Source of the DNA: JBBKWH01 sp037968855
GTDB lineage: Bacteria > Pseudomonadota > Gammaproteobacteria > Pseudomonadales > Moraxellaceae
NCBI GenBank assembly: GCA_037968855.1
Contig: JBBKWH010000105.1
Span: forward strand, 1-12,099
Direction of reading: 5' to 3'
Length of the DNA stretch: 12,099 nucleotides
The notes under the pieces were generated by a model that saw only the letters and a program-made list of their open reading frames with translations, had not been told where the DNA came from and made no database searches. Position numbers and translations under genes: made by a program. Each line of letters opens with the position of its first letter. Position 1 is the stretch's first letter. Shown here in pieces: positions 1-6,625 of this stretch.

Positions 1-813
1 AAATAAATCGGGCTGCAACGTCGGACTGAGATTGCCCTTACTGTCCTTAATACGTTTTTGCACCTCAGCCAAAATCGTCGCCGGATCAATCCGCTCATGC
101 ACGTGCAAACTGACCGTATCCACCTCAAAACTGGTGCGCTCGGCTTTGCCCGCCCAATTTAAAAACGGTGACTGCATTTTTTTAAGTTGCTCTAACACCG
201 CTTGCATCTGCGCAGGGTCTTGTGACGCTAGTGCATCGTCAATCAACGCCTCAATCTGGCTGCGCTGACCATCAAACTGCAACTCTGGCGCAAGGTGCGG
301 ATCATACGCCCATGTTTTTTTGCTCTCGTCGTCATCCGAACTGACATCCACCATGCCCACATGCGGATTGTTTTTGCGCTTTTCATCGTGACGATACGCC
401 AACACCTGCGTGGTATCGTTTGGATTGGCGCGCACAGACGCTTGCCGAGCGCTAGTGGGCTTAGGCGTCAATAAATCAGTGGGCGGGACTTGGCCTTCTA
501 AACCAAAATCAGGGTCTTGATCTATGGGTTGATCGGTATCCATATCATCAACTATGGACTGATCATCTGATGCGTCATCCACAGTTGAAACAGCCAACAT
601 ATAAACCGAGCCACCTTTGCCAGATGCCTTAGCAATCGTGCCGTCATCAATCAGCAGTAATTTAATGTCGTTATAGTCATCTTCTGTGATCTCACGATCC
701 AGTGTTTCTTCCATGATCTGGCGTAGCTTGATATTGCCAGAGCGTTGATCAACACAATCGCTCAGTTGTTCGATAAAAGTACGTTTAAACAACTCTCGAG
801 TTTTATGATGCAT
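1..813 (-). CDS. Type III (Mod-type) adenine-specific DNA methyltransferase, N-terminal part, cut by left window edge
   Basis: The minus-strand frame from ATG at 813 stays open to base 1, giving 271 residues without a stop. GGAG at 823-826, nine bases before the ATG, supports this start. Residues 1-62 look like a small winged-helix-type domain ending in a GKGGSVY turn. About residues 63-125 form an acidic, Asp/Pro-rich linker. Residues 125-271 carry blocks I recognise from the N-terminal region of large Mod proteins: KNNPHVGMV, WAYDPHLAPELQ, WAGKAERTSFEVDTVSLHVHERIDP (about 204-235), and a final QPDLF. In that family this stretch precedes the SAM-binding and DPPY motifs, which would lie outside the window, so catalytic competence cannot be judged. 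In type III systems Mod gives DNA recognition and N6-adenine methylation and pairs with the nuclease/helicase Res. A res gene would be expected further left. Assignment rests on remembered family patterns; a stand-alone methyltransferase of the same superfamily is the alternative. Confidence 0.7.
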   Translation of the reverse strand, partial: MHHKTRELFKRTFIEQLSDCVDQRSGNIKLRQIMEETLDREITEDDYNDIKLLLIDDGTIAKASGKGGSVYMLAVSTVDDASDDQSIVDDMDTDQPIDQDPDFGLEGQVPPTDLLTPKPTSARQASVRANPNDTTQVLAYRHDEKRKNNPHVGMVDVSSDDDESKKTWAYDPHLAPELQFDGQRSQIEALIDDALASQDPAQMQAVLEQLKKMQSPFLNWAGKAERTSFEVDTVSLHVHERIDPATILAEVQKRIKDSKGNLSPTLQPDLF

Positions 814-944
814 CTAATTCATCTCCACTATGATTTAGGTCATGACAGACTTGGCTGACAACTTACGCTACCTCTACACAAAAGCAAAGCAACGGGCAGC
901 ATTGTCAGGATGTGCGCTGCTGCTACCGCTGCCATACGGGCAAT

Positions 945-977
945 AAAAAAGCCCTAAACAATTTTGTTTAAGGCTTT
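945..977 (-). terminator. Intrinsic terminator of the tRNA-Pro gene
   Basis: On the minus strand, seven bases after the encoded CCA, an AAGCC-type arm pairs with GGCTT and an inner six-base TAAACA/TGTTTA stem closes on a four-base loop, with one mismatch between the two stem blocks. It is followed directly by a run of T (the aaaaaa at 945-950 on the plus strand). Position and form fit rho-independent termination of the tRNA transcript, separating it from the methyltransferase gene further downstream. Confidence 0.75.
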
Positions 978-983
978 GATATA

Positions 984-1062
<79 letters not shown>

Positions 1063-1070
1063 GGGTTGCC

Positions 1071-1098
1071 ATTGTACTGACTTTCTAGCGATTGTCCA
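1071..1098 (-). promoter_or_regulatory. Promoter of tRNA-Pro
   Basis: On the minus strand a -35 box TGGACA (1093-1098, five of six consensus bases) is separated by 16 bp from a -10 box TACAAT (1071-1076, five of six). Ten bases lie between the -10 box and the first tRNA base at 1060, giving the very short 5' leader typical of single tRNA genes. Confidence 0.7.
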
Positions 1099-1129
1099 GA
1101 CAAGGTGCGCCGATTTAATCGACAGTTGG

Positions 1130-2188
1130 CTATGGTGTTGGTTGTGGCATCACCTGTGCTGTTACCAGTGAGAGCTGCGCTTGACGCTCGGCCTGACGGG
1201 CTGCCGACTCAATCAAAAACGCTTGCATCGCCTCACCAGCGGCTTGCACGTCGGCCAAGGTTTTGGCTTGACCACCGCTTAACGCCTGCCGCCAGCGCCG
1301 CGCACCAGACAAATGCTGAAACAACCCCAAAATATGCCGTGTGATGACATTCAGCGGTAAGCCCTCTGCCAGCTTGCTTTGTATATAAGGATAAAACTGC
1401 TGCAAAATCTCAAAACGATCCGGCGTAGCCTCTCCCCATAGCGTCATTAGTTGAGCCAAAATATACGGGTCGTGGTAGGCGGCACGACCAATCATCACAC
1501 CATCAAGCTGTTGCAAGTGTGCATAGGTCGCGTCAACACTGGTGATGCCACCATTGATTTCAATCAACAGGTCAGGCCGTTCTTGCTTCAGTCGATACAC
1601 ATCGTCATAGCGTAGCGGTGGAATCTCGCGGTTTTCTTTGGGGCTTAAGCCATTCAGTAAGGCAATCCGCGCATGCACCACAAAATGCTTACAGCCTGCC
1701 TCAGCCACAATGTCAACAAAGCGGCGCATGTCGTCGTATTGATTTAAGTCGTCAATGCCAATCCGATGCTTAACCGTGACTGGAATATCAACACTGGCTT
1801 GCATGGCTTGTACGCACTCGGCCACCAGTTCTGGCTCGGCCATTAGACACGCGCCAATTTTGCGATGTTGCACTCGATCCGACGGGCAGCCGACGTTCAG
1901 GTTGACCTCGCGATAGCCCCAGTCCTCAGCAATGCGGGTACATGCGGCCAGTTCGGCAGGGTCAGAGCCACCGAGTTGCAGGACCAAGGGCTGCTCACTG
2001 GCGTTAAAATTCAGATGGCGTTGTTTGTCGCCATGCAAGATCGCGCCGGTCGAGATCATTTCGCTATACAGCCAGACATGTGGATTAAACAACCGCGCAA
2101 AATAACGATATTCACGCGTAGTCCAATCCATCATCGGGGCAACCGAGATGCGTTTGTGCTGCATAAAAGACGGATCAACATCGAACAC
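1130..2188 (-). CDS. dusA: tRNA-dihydrouridine(20/20a) synthase DusA
   Basis: FMN-dependent enzyme that reduces uridines 20/20a in the D loop of tRNAs using NADPH. The sequence tracks E. coli DusA throughout: SVAPMMDWT near the start, QLGGSDP, the active-site loop NLNVGCPSDRVQ (Cys about residue 101), PVTVKHRIGIDD (Lys about 140), HAR (His about 172), the DusA hallmark GLSPKENREIPPL, then INGGI and DGVMIGRAAY for FMN phosphate binding. It has 352 residues with the chosen GTG start at 2188. That start has GAGAGG six bases upstream. A TTG at 2209 would put that Shine-Dalgarno sequence inside the gene, and the ATG at 2164 has no visible Shine-Dalgarno. One residue stands out: the motif reads HARIA where E. 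coli has HARKA. The gene lies 117 bp downstream of the transporter on the same strand and may share its transcript; I see no clear promoter of its own. Confidence 0.95.
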   Translation of the reverse strand: MFDVDPSFMQHKRISVAPMMDWTTREYRYFARLFNPHVWLYSEMISTGAILHGDKQRHLNFNASEQPLVLQLGGSDPAELAACTRIAEDWGYREVNLNVGCPSDRVQHRKIGACLMAEPELVAECVQAMQASVDIPVTVKHRIGIDDLNQYDDMRRFVDIVAEAGCKHFVVHARIALLNGLSPKENREIPPLRYDDVYRLKQERPDLLIEINGGITSVDATYAHLQQLDGVMIGRAAYHDPYILAQLMTLWGEATPDRFEILQQFYPYIQSKLAEGLPLNVITRHILGLFQHLSGARRWRQALSGGQAKTLADVQAAGEAMQAFLIESAARQAERQAQLSLVTAQVMPQPTP

Positions 2189-2194
2189 GGCAAG

Positions 2195-2200
2195 CCTCTC
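2195..2200 (-). promoter_or_regulatory. Ribosome binding site that favours the GTG start of dusA
   Basis: The minus strand reads GAGAGG, then six bases, then GTG (2186-2188). This is the only purine-rich site at proper spacing among the three in-frame starts (TTG 2209, GTG 2188, ATG 2164). All three lie upstream of the first conserved residues, so the choice alters only the N-terminal tail. Confidence 0.5.
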
Positions 2201-2305
2201 GCTACCCAAAAATCAGCCAGTCGCTATTGTCGCATAAGCATGCAATCGAATGCGATGTTAGACAGCAAACGTCGCCAACTGACATCAACCCTTGCTTAGC
2301 GACGA

Positions 2306-3286
2306 TTAGGTCTCGGCAGCCGGATGGCTGGTTTGTGCGGGGACAGGTTTGGGCGCAAGGGTAATCATCAGCACCCCAACAATGTTGAGCGCGCAGCCAA
2401 TCCATTGCACGGCATTTAAATGCTCACCCAAAAATGCCACTGCCAACAATACGGTTAAAATCGGCCCACCGGCGCTAATCATCGCGGCTTGTGGTGCGCC
2501 AATGCGCTCAATCCCTTGCATCAGCAACGTGGCTGGTAAAACCGTCGAAAAAATCCCCAAGGCCACACCAAGTATCAGTACTGAGCTGGAAAACGCAGCC
2601 AAAACCGCCAATGGCGCAGGTGTGACGATTAAGGCATGTATAATCGAGGCAATACACGCCACGCTCATGGCCAAGCCGGTAAAGCGCCAACTACCAAACC
2701 GTCGGATTAAGGTCGGGGTCATCACAAGATATAAGGCATAGGCCACCGCACCACCAAACACCAAAGCACTACCATACAAAATGCCATTGGCATGTAAGGC
2801 GGCGGTTCCTTCTCCTAGCATCACCACCACCGTACCACCATAACTGAGCACAATCGCCAGCCATGTGCGCAGGCTGATCGGACGTCGATCAATCGCAGCC
2901 GAGAGCAACACCGTCAAGGTGGGGTACAAAAACAAAATAATCCGCTCAAGCGATGCCGATATATATTGCAGGCCAATAAAATCCAAAATACTGGCCAAGT
3001 AATAGCCCATCAAGCCTGCAACCAACAAAATGGCCCAATCTTGTCGTGTCGGTTGTTGTGCGCCGCGCTTGGCAAATATTGCGATCAGCAAAAAAAACGG
3101 CAACGCGCTGGCCATGCGTAAGGCCAATAATACTGGCCCTGTCAAACTTGGATCTTTGCCATAGGCCAATTTAATCAAAATGGCTTTAATGGCAAATAAG
3201 ACCGCAGAAGCCAACACGCAAAACCCGCCAAATAAGGCTGCTGGATGTTGCGAAAGTGCCGAAGATGAGCGAAAACTGTTCGACAT
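2306..3286 (-). CDS. EamA/DMT-superfamily permease
   Basis: A hydrophobic protein of 326 residues with about ten predicted membrane segments arranged as two EamA-type halves (about 20-155 and 165-310), the architecture of drug/metabolite transporter (RhaT-like) proteins of the inner membrane. Recognisable features are the N-terminal segment FAIKAILIKLAY, the end-of-first-half block with ERIILFLYPTLTVLLSA (about 114-130), and the second-half counterpart ISAGGPILTVLLAVAFLGEHLNAVQWIG (about 270-297) with the typical FLGE turn. The substrate cannot be told; family members export amino acids, metabolites or drugs. I chose ATG 3286 because upstream in-frame TTG (3400) and ATG (3379) codons add a non-hydrophobic leader with no ribosome binding site, and the shorter form starts close to the usual family N-terminus. 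The site before 3286 (GAGA) is weak. It is divergent from pntAA. Confidence 0.85.
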   Translation of the reverse strand: MSNSFRSSSALSQHPAALFGGFCVLASAVLFAIKAILIKLAYGKDPSLTGPVLLALRMASALPFFLLIAIFAKRGAQQPTRQDWAILLVAGLMGYYLASILDFIGLQYISASLERIILFLYPTLTVLLSAAIDRRPISLRTWLAIVLSYGGTVVVMLGEGTAALHANGILYGSALVFGGAVAYALYLVMTPTLIRRFGSWRFTGLAMSVACIASIIHALIVTPAPLAVLAAFSSSVLILGVALGIFSTVLPATLLMQGIERIGAPQAAMISAGGPILTVLLAVAFLGEHLNAVQWIGCALNIVGVLMITLAPKPVPAQTSHPAAET

Positions 3287-3371
3287 GGCGTCATTCTCGG
3301 TGCAGAAAAAATCAATCGGGCGCAAGTCTAACAATCTCGCTAGAGGGATAGCGACGAATCGAGTGCAGAGA

Positions 3372-3400
3372 ATTGTCATCAAGGGCCAACAATGTGACAA
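3372..3400 (-). promoter_or_regulatory. Candidate promoter of the EamA-family gene
   Basis: On the minus strand TTGTCA (3395-3400, five of six) is followed at exactly 17 bp by GACAAT (3372-3377, four of six). It would place the start of transcription about 80 bp before the ATG at 3286. A second candidate further upstream is TTGGTG (3432-3437), 16 bp, TAAAAT (3410-3415). Only sequence resemblance supports either. Confidence 0.4.
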
Positions 3401-3423
3401 ACCGATAAAATTTTAAAAAATTA

Positions 3424-3437
3424 TTGGTATTCACCAA
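3424..3437. promoter_or_regulatory. Dyad TTGGT-4-ACCAA, possible operator
   Basis: A perfect five-base inverted repeat with a four-base centre (attc) lies in the divergent region between the transporter and pntAA genes and overlaps the alternative -35 box of the transporter gene. Short dyads of this form are common binding sites for dimeric repressors, but no regulator gene is present in the window and the arms are short. Confidence 0.3.
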
Positions 3438-3459
3438 CAAAATAGTAGGTGCATTAGAG

Positions 3460-3465
3460 TACAAT
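3460..3465 (+). promoter_or_regulatory. Candidate -10 box for the pnt operon
   Basis: TACAAT matches the consensus at five of six positions and lies 84 bp before the pntAA start. No good -35 box is found 16-18 bp upstream (the region reads A-rich), so an activator or another promoter may be involved. It is flanked symmetrically by AGGTGC (3447-3452) and GCACCT (3469-3474), a six-base inverted repeat. Confidence 0.35.
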
Positions 3466-3495
3466 CACGCACCTTTTACCGGGTCTTACTGGGGG

Positions 3496-3520
3496 AAAAC
3501 GCCTTATCAAGGTGTTTTTT
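3496..3520 (+). terminator. Terminator-like hairpin in the pntAA leader (possible attenuator)
   Basis: AAAACGCCTT (3496-3505) pairs with AAGGTGTTTT (3509-3518) over ten base pairs, including one G-U, with a three-base loop, and the 3' arm runs into six T (3515-3520). It lies on the coding strand 30 bases before the pntAA ATG, downstream of the candidate -10 box, so a transcript starting there would meet it before the gene. No ATG lies between the -10 box and the hairpin, so a classical leader peptide is unlikely. Confidence 0.45.
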
Positions 3521-3549
3521 CAGACGAAACATAAGCTTGAGGACGACTC

Positions 3550-4677
3550 ATGCAGATCGGAATTCCAGCCGAAACGGTCGCAGGCGAAACACGCGTTGCG
3601 GCCACGCCCGAAACAGTCAAAAAGCTCATCGCAGCTGGACATACGGTGGCGGTTCAACGTGGCGCAGGCGTCGCGGCAAATTACATCGACAGTGCTTATG
3701 AAAGCGTTGGCGCACAACTGACGGACAATGCCTACACAGGCAATCAGATGATTCTGAAAGTCCGCGCACCTGTGGGCGACGAGATTAAGCAGTTGGCGGC
3801 TAACACCATTGTGGTGGGTATGTTTGATCCGTACCGCAACCCAGAGCTTGATGATTTTGCATCGGCTCAGGTGTCTGCGTATGCGCTCGAATTACTGCCG
3901 CGCACCTTGTCTCGTGCCCAAAATATGGACGTCTTGTCGTCTCAGTCCAACCTTGCAGGCTATAAGTCTGTGTTGATGGCTGCGAACGAGTTTCAACGTC
4001 CATTCCCAATGTTCATGACCTCTGCGGGTACGGTTAAGCCCGCCCGTGTTGTGATCATGGGTGTGGGTGTTGCCGGTCTGCAAGCGATTGCAACAGCACG
4101 TCGTTTGGGTGCGGTAGTTGAAGCCACTGACTTACGTCCAACGGCCAAGGACCAAGTCGAGTCACTCGGTGGTAAGTGGCTAGACGTACCGATGTCAGAA
4201 GAAGAGCAAGAAAACGCCAAAAAAGCTGCTGCCAGTGGCTATGCGTGGATGCCCGGCGAAAAATACATCGCTGATCAAGCCGTGATTGTCGATAAAGCCG
4301 TGTCCAACGCGGATATCGTTATCACCACTGCATTGATTCCTGGTCGTAATGCACCGCGTCTGATCAAAGCCGAAACAGTGGCCAAAATGAAACCCGGTTC
4401 GGTGATTTTGGACATGGCGGTTGAGACCGGCGGTAACGTTGAAGGCTCGGTATTGGGCGAAACCGTAAGCAGTGCCAATGGCGTGCGTATTATCGGTGTC
4501 CCAAATATTCCTGCGACGTTGGCTGCACAGTCGTCTGCACTGTATGCCAACAACGTCTTTAACTTTATCAGTACTTTATTTGATAAAGACGGCACACTGG
4601 CCCTGAATCAAGACGATGAGATTCAGAAAGCCTTGTTGATCACCCACGGCGGCCAAGTGCTGCTCAAGCGTGGTTAA
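3550..4677 (+). CDS. pntAA: NAD(P) transhydrogenase subunit alpha part 1 (domain I, NAD(H)-binding)
   Basis: This is the soluble, cytoplasmic NAD(H)-binding domain I of proton-translocating transhydrogenase, carried as a separate 375-residue protein as in Rhodospirillum and Pseudomonas rather than fused to the membrane part as in E. coli PntA. Visible signatures: RVAATPETV (15-23); RAQNMDVLSSQSNLAGYKSV (122-141), the conserved loop that contacts NADH and domain III; a Rossmann turn MGVGVAGLQAI (170-180) followed by EATDLRP (191-197) with the acidic residue that selects NAD over NADP; GRNAPRLI (265-272); and GSVILDMAVETGGN (283-296). GAGG (3539-3542) lies seven bases before ATG. It is the first gene of a three-gene operon. 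Confidence 0.97.
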   Translation: MQIGIPAETVAGETRVAATPETVKKLIAAGHTVAVQRGAGVAANYIDSAYESVGAQLTDNAYTGNQMILKVRAPVGDEIKQLAANTIVVGMFDPYRNPELDDFASAQVSAYALELLPRTLSRAQNMDVLSSQSNLAGYKSVLMAANEFQRPFPMFMTSAGTVKPARVVIMGVGVAGLQAIATARRLGAVVEATDLRPTAKDQVESLGGKWLDVPMSEEEQENAKKAAASGYAWMPGEKYIADQAVIVDKAVSNADIVITTALIPGRNAPRLIKAETVAKMKPGSVILDMAVETGGNVEGSVLGETVSSANGVRIIGVPNIPATLAAQSSALYANNVFNFISTLFDKDGTLALNQDDEIQKALLITHGGQVLLKRG

Positions 4678-4688
4678 GGAGTCCTAAG

Positions 4689-5057
4689 ATGAATCCGGAA
4701 GTCATGAATCAGGCCGTTGCGCATGCTGCAAGTGTGCCGTTTATCTCGGTCTTTACTGTTTTTGTGATGGCGATTTTTGTCGGTTACTACGTGGTCTGGG
4801 GTGTTACGCCAGCACTGCACACGCCGTTGATGGCAGTAACCAATGCGCTATCTGGTGTAGTCGTGGTTGGCGCCATGCTGCAAACCGTCAGCACACCCGT
4901 GATTGATGCCGCAACCGGCGCAGTCACTGGCATGCAAGACATCACTGCAACCAGCTTGCTGGGTGCCTTCGCTGTATTCTTGGCCAGTATCAACATTTTC
5001 GGCGGCTTTGCTGTGACCGAACGTATGCTTGATATGTTCAAGAAAAAGAAGAAGTAA
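4689..5057 (+). CDS. pntAB: NAD(P) transhydrogenase subunit alpha part 2 (membrane domain IIa)
   Basis: A 122-residue membrane protein equal to the C-terminal membrane part of E. coli PntA. Three hydrophobic stretches are visible (about 17-39, 45-66 and 85-107), and the chain ends in a lysine cluster after GGFAVTERMLDMFKK, matching the conserved domain IIa end. Together with domain IIb of PntB it forms the proton channel. AAGGAG (4676-4681) overlaps the pntAA stop codon and sits seven bases before the ATG. The 11-bp gap to pntAA points to tight coexpression. It is about 20 residues longer at its N-terminus than the shortest family members I recall. Confidence 0.95.
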   Translation: MNPEVMNQAVAHAASVPFISVFTVFVMAIFVGYYVVWGVTPALHTPLMAVTNALSGVVVVGAMLQTVSTPVIDAATGAVTGMQDITATSLLGAFAVFLASINIFGGFAVTERMLDMFKKKKK

Positions 5058-5063
5058 GGGGAG
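5056..5063 (+). promoter_or_regulatory. Ribosome binding site for the GTG start of pntB
   Basis: AAGGGGAG overlaps the pntAB stop codon and lies six bases before GTG at 5070. It explains the use of a GTG start and suggests translation follows closely on that of pntAB. Confidence 0.7.
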
Positions 5064-5069
5064 TCTGAC

Positions 5070-6470
5070 GTGTCTTTTATTTCTCAATATGCAGATTGGT
5101 TTTATCTGATCGGCGCGGTCTTGTTTATCATGACCTTGCGCGGTCTATCTGGTCCAAAAACCGCCATCATGGGTAACCGTTACGGCATGGCCGGTATGGT
5201 GATTGCTGTGGTCACGACGTTCTTTGTTGCGCCTGCACCAGAGTCGCCTGTGGTATGGATGATCATTGCTGCAATGGTTGCTGGTGGTTTAATCGGTATT
5301 ATCCGTGCCCGCACTGTGCCAATGACTCAGATGCCAGAAACCGTTGCGTTGATGCACTCGATGGTGGGTCTGTCTGCGGTCTGTATTGCTGCGGCTGCGG
5401 TGTTGCACAGTGGTTTGCATCACGATTCGATTCATCGTTTTGAATTGTTTATCGGTTGCTTCGTTGGTGCGATTACCTTTAGTGCGTCGGTGTTTGCCTA
5501 TGGCAAGCTGGCGGCTAAGAAGTGGGCTAAAACCATCAATGGTGGTTGGGTTAAGCCGGTTCAGATCGTGTTGTTTGTGGCCATGCTAGGCTTTGGTGCA
5601 GATTACTTCTTGACCGAAAGCTTGACCTCATTCTGGGCCATGACTGGCTTGGCATTGGTATTGGGTTACTTCTGGATTGCCCCAATCGGCGGTGGTGATA
5701 TGCCGGTTGTGGTGTCGCTGTTGAACTCGTTCTCGGGTTGGGCGGCTGCGGGGATTGGTTTTACCCTCAACAACACTATGCTGATCATTGCGGGTTCGTT
5801 GGTCGGTTCTTCGGGTGCGATTTTGTCTTACGTCATGTGTAAGGCCATGAACCGCTCGTTGTTTAACGTGTTGTTTGGGGGCTTTGGTCAAACAGCAGTG
5901 GCTGCTGTGGCCGCTGGCGATGGCAAACCCAAGAACTATCGCTCAGGTTCGCCTGATGACGCTGGTTTCTTAATGTCCAATGCCAGCAGTGTGATCATTG
6001 TACCGGGTTATGGGATGGCGCAAGGCCGTGCACAAAACGCGGTCAAAGAGCTGTCCAACACGCTAAAAGAAGCCGGTGTGACTGTACGCTTTGCGATTCA
6101 CCCTGTTGCCGGTCGTATGCCTGGTCACATGAACGTGTTGCTGGCTGAGGCTGACGTACCGTACGAAGACATCCTTGAGATGGACGAGATCAACTCGGAT
6201 TTTGCTGGTACTGATGTGGTATTGGTCATTGGTGCAAACGACGTGGTTAACCCGTCGGCCAAAGACGATCCAACCTCACCGATCTATGGCATGCCAATTT
6301 TGGAAGCCTACAAAGCGCAAACCGTCATGGTGATCAAGCGTTCGATGGCGACCGGTTATGCAGGTCTGGACAACGACTTGTTCTATCTAGACAAAACCAT
6401 GATGATCTTTGGCGACGCCAAGAAAGTTGTGGAAGAGATGACCAAAGCGATCAACGGTGGTGGTCACTAA
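5070..6470 (+). CDS. pntB: NAD(P) transhydrogenase subunit beta (membrane domain IIb and NADP-binding domain III)
   Basis: A 466-residue protein with an N-terminal membrane half (about 10-270) and the soluble NADP(H)-binding domain III (about 285-466). Domain IIb shows MTQMPETVALMHSMVGL (85-101) with the conserved proton-channel His (H96) and GGGDMPVVVSLLNSFSGWAAA (207-227). Domain III shows VPGYGMAQGRAQ (311-322), IHPVAGRMPGHMNVLLAEA (343-361), EMDEIN (370-375), IGANDVVNP (387-395) and KRSMATGYAGLDNDLF (423-438). E. coli PntB reads GYGMAVAQAQ where this one has GYGMAQGRAQ. The start is GTG with AAGGGGAG six bases upstream; there is no nearer ATG, and the pntAB stop lies 12 bp before. The complex uses the proton gradient to reduce NADP with NADH. 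Confidence 0.97.
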   Translation: MSFISQYADWFYLIGAVLFIMTLRGLSGPKTAIMGNRYGMAGMVIAVVTTFFVAPAPESPVVWMIIAAMVAGGLIGIIRARTVPMTQMPETVALMHSMVGLSAVCIAAAAVLHSGLHHDSIHRFELFIGCFVGAITFSASVFAYGKLAAKKWAKTINGGWVKPVQIVLFVAMLGFGADYFLTESLTSFWAMTGLALVLGYFWIAPIGGGDMPVVVSLLNSFSGWAAAGIGFTLNNTMLIIAGSLVGSSGAILSYVMCKAMNRSLFNVLFGGFGQTAVAAVAAGDGKPKNYRSGSPDDAGFLMSNASSVIIVPGYGMAQGRAQNAVKELSNTLKEAGVTVRFAIHPVAGRMPGHMNVLLAEADVPYEDILEMDEINSDFAGTDVVLVIGANDVVNPSAKDDPTSPIYGMPILEAYKAQTVMVIKRSMATGYAGLDNDLFYLDKTMMIFGDAKKVVEEMTKAINGGGH

Positions 6471-6502
6471 GCCCTGCGTTTAAGAACTGTCCTATGCAAT
6501 AC

Positions 6503-6531
6503 AAAAAACCGCTCTTAATGAGCGGTTTTTT
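6503..6531. terminator. Strong intrinsic terminator after pntB, symmetric
   Basis: AAAAAACCGCTC (6503-6514) and GAGCGGTTTTTT (6520-6531) form a perfect 12-bp stem with a five-base loop. The A run on one side and the T run on the other would let it act on both strands. It starts 32 bases after the pntB stop and closes the pnt operon. Because it lies within the open frame upstream of the next gene, it also argues against the long start of that gene. Confidence 0.9.
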
Positions 6532-6570
6532 AATGCCTGATCTTCGTGCAGTCTGCGATAGGACTTTCAC

Positions 6571-6599
6571 TTGTCATCGTGATCGGTTAAACCTAATGT
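6571..6599 (+). promoter_or_regulatory. Weak candidate promoter of the methyltransferase gene
   Basis: TTGTCA (6571-6576, five of six) is followed at 17 bp by TAATGT (6594-6599), a poor -10 match. It lies between the pnt terminator and the gene start at 6626, where a promoter is needed. Confidence 0.3.
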
Positions 6600-6625
6600 T
6601 TCTGATTTGGCATGAGAGCAGGGTG

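Noticed and set aside
32..268. Small plus-strand open frame near the left edge
   Set aside because: It is antisense to the methyltransferase frame, which is open for 271 codons with recognisable family blocks.
2189..2305. Possible dusA promoter (TTGATG or GACAAT elements)
   Set aside because: No pair of boxes at suitable spacing; cotranscription with the transporter gene is equally likely.
1865..2741. Plus-strand open frames opposite dusA and the transporter gene
   Set aside because: Antisense shadows of two well-recognised genes, without family resemblance.
3287..3400. N-terminal extension of the EamA-family protein from TTG 3400 or ATG 3379
   Set aside because: No Shine-Dalgarno at either codon, the added residues do not resemble the family, and a promoter-like sequence (3372-3400) overlaps it.
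6494..6625. Upstream ATG at 6494 as start of the methyltransferase gene
   Set aside because: The stretch contains the perfect 12-bp terminator hairpin of the pnt operon, lacks a ribosome binding site, and adds residues without family resemblance; ATG 6626 is better supported.
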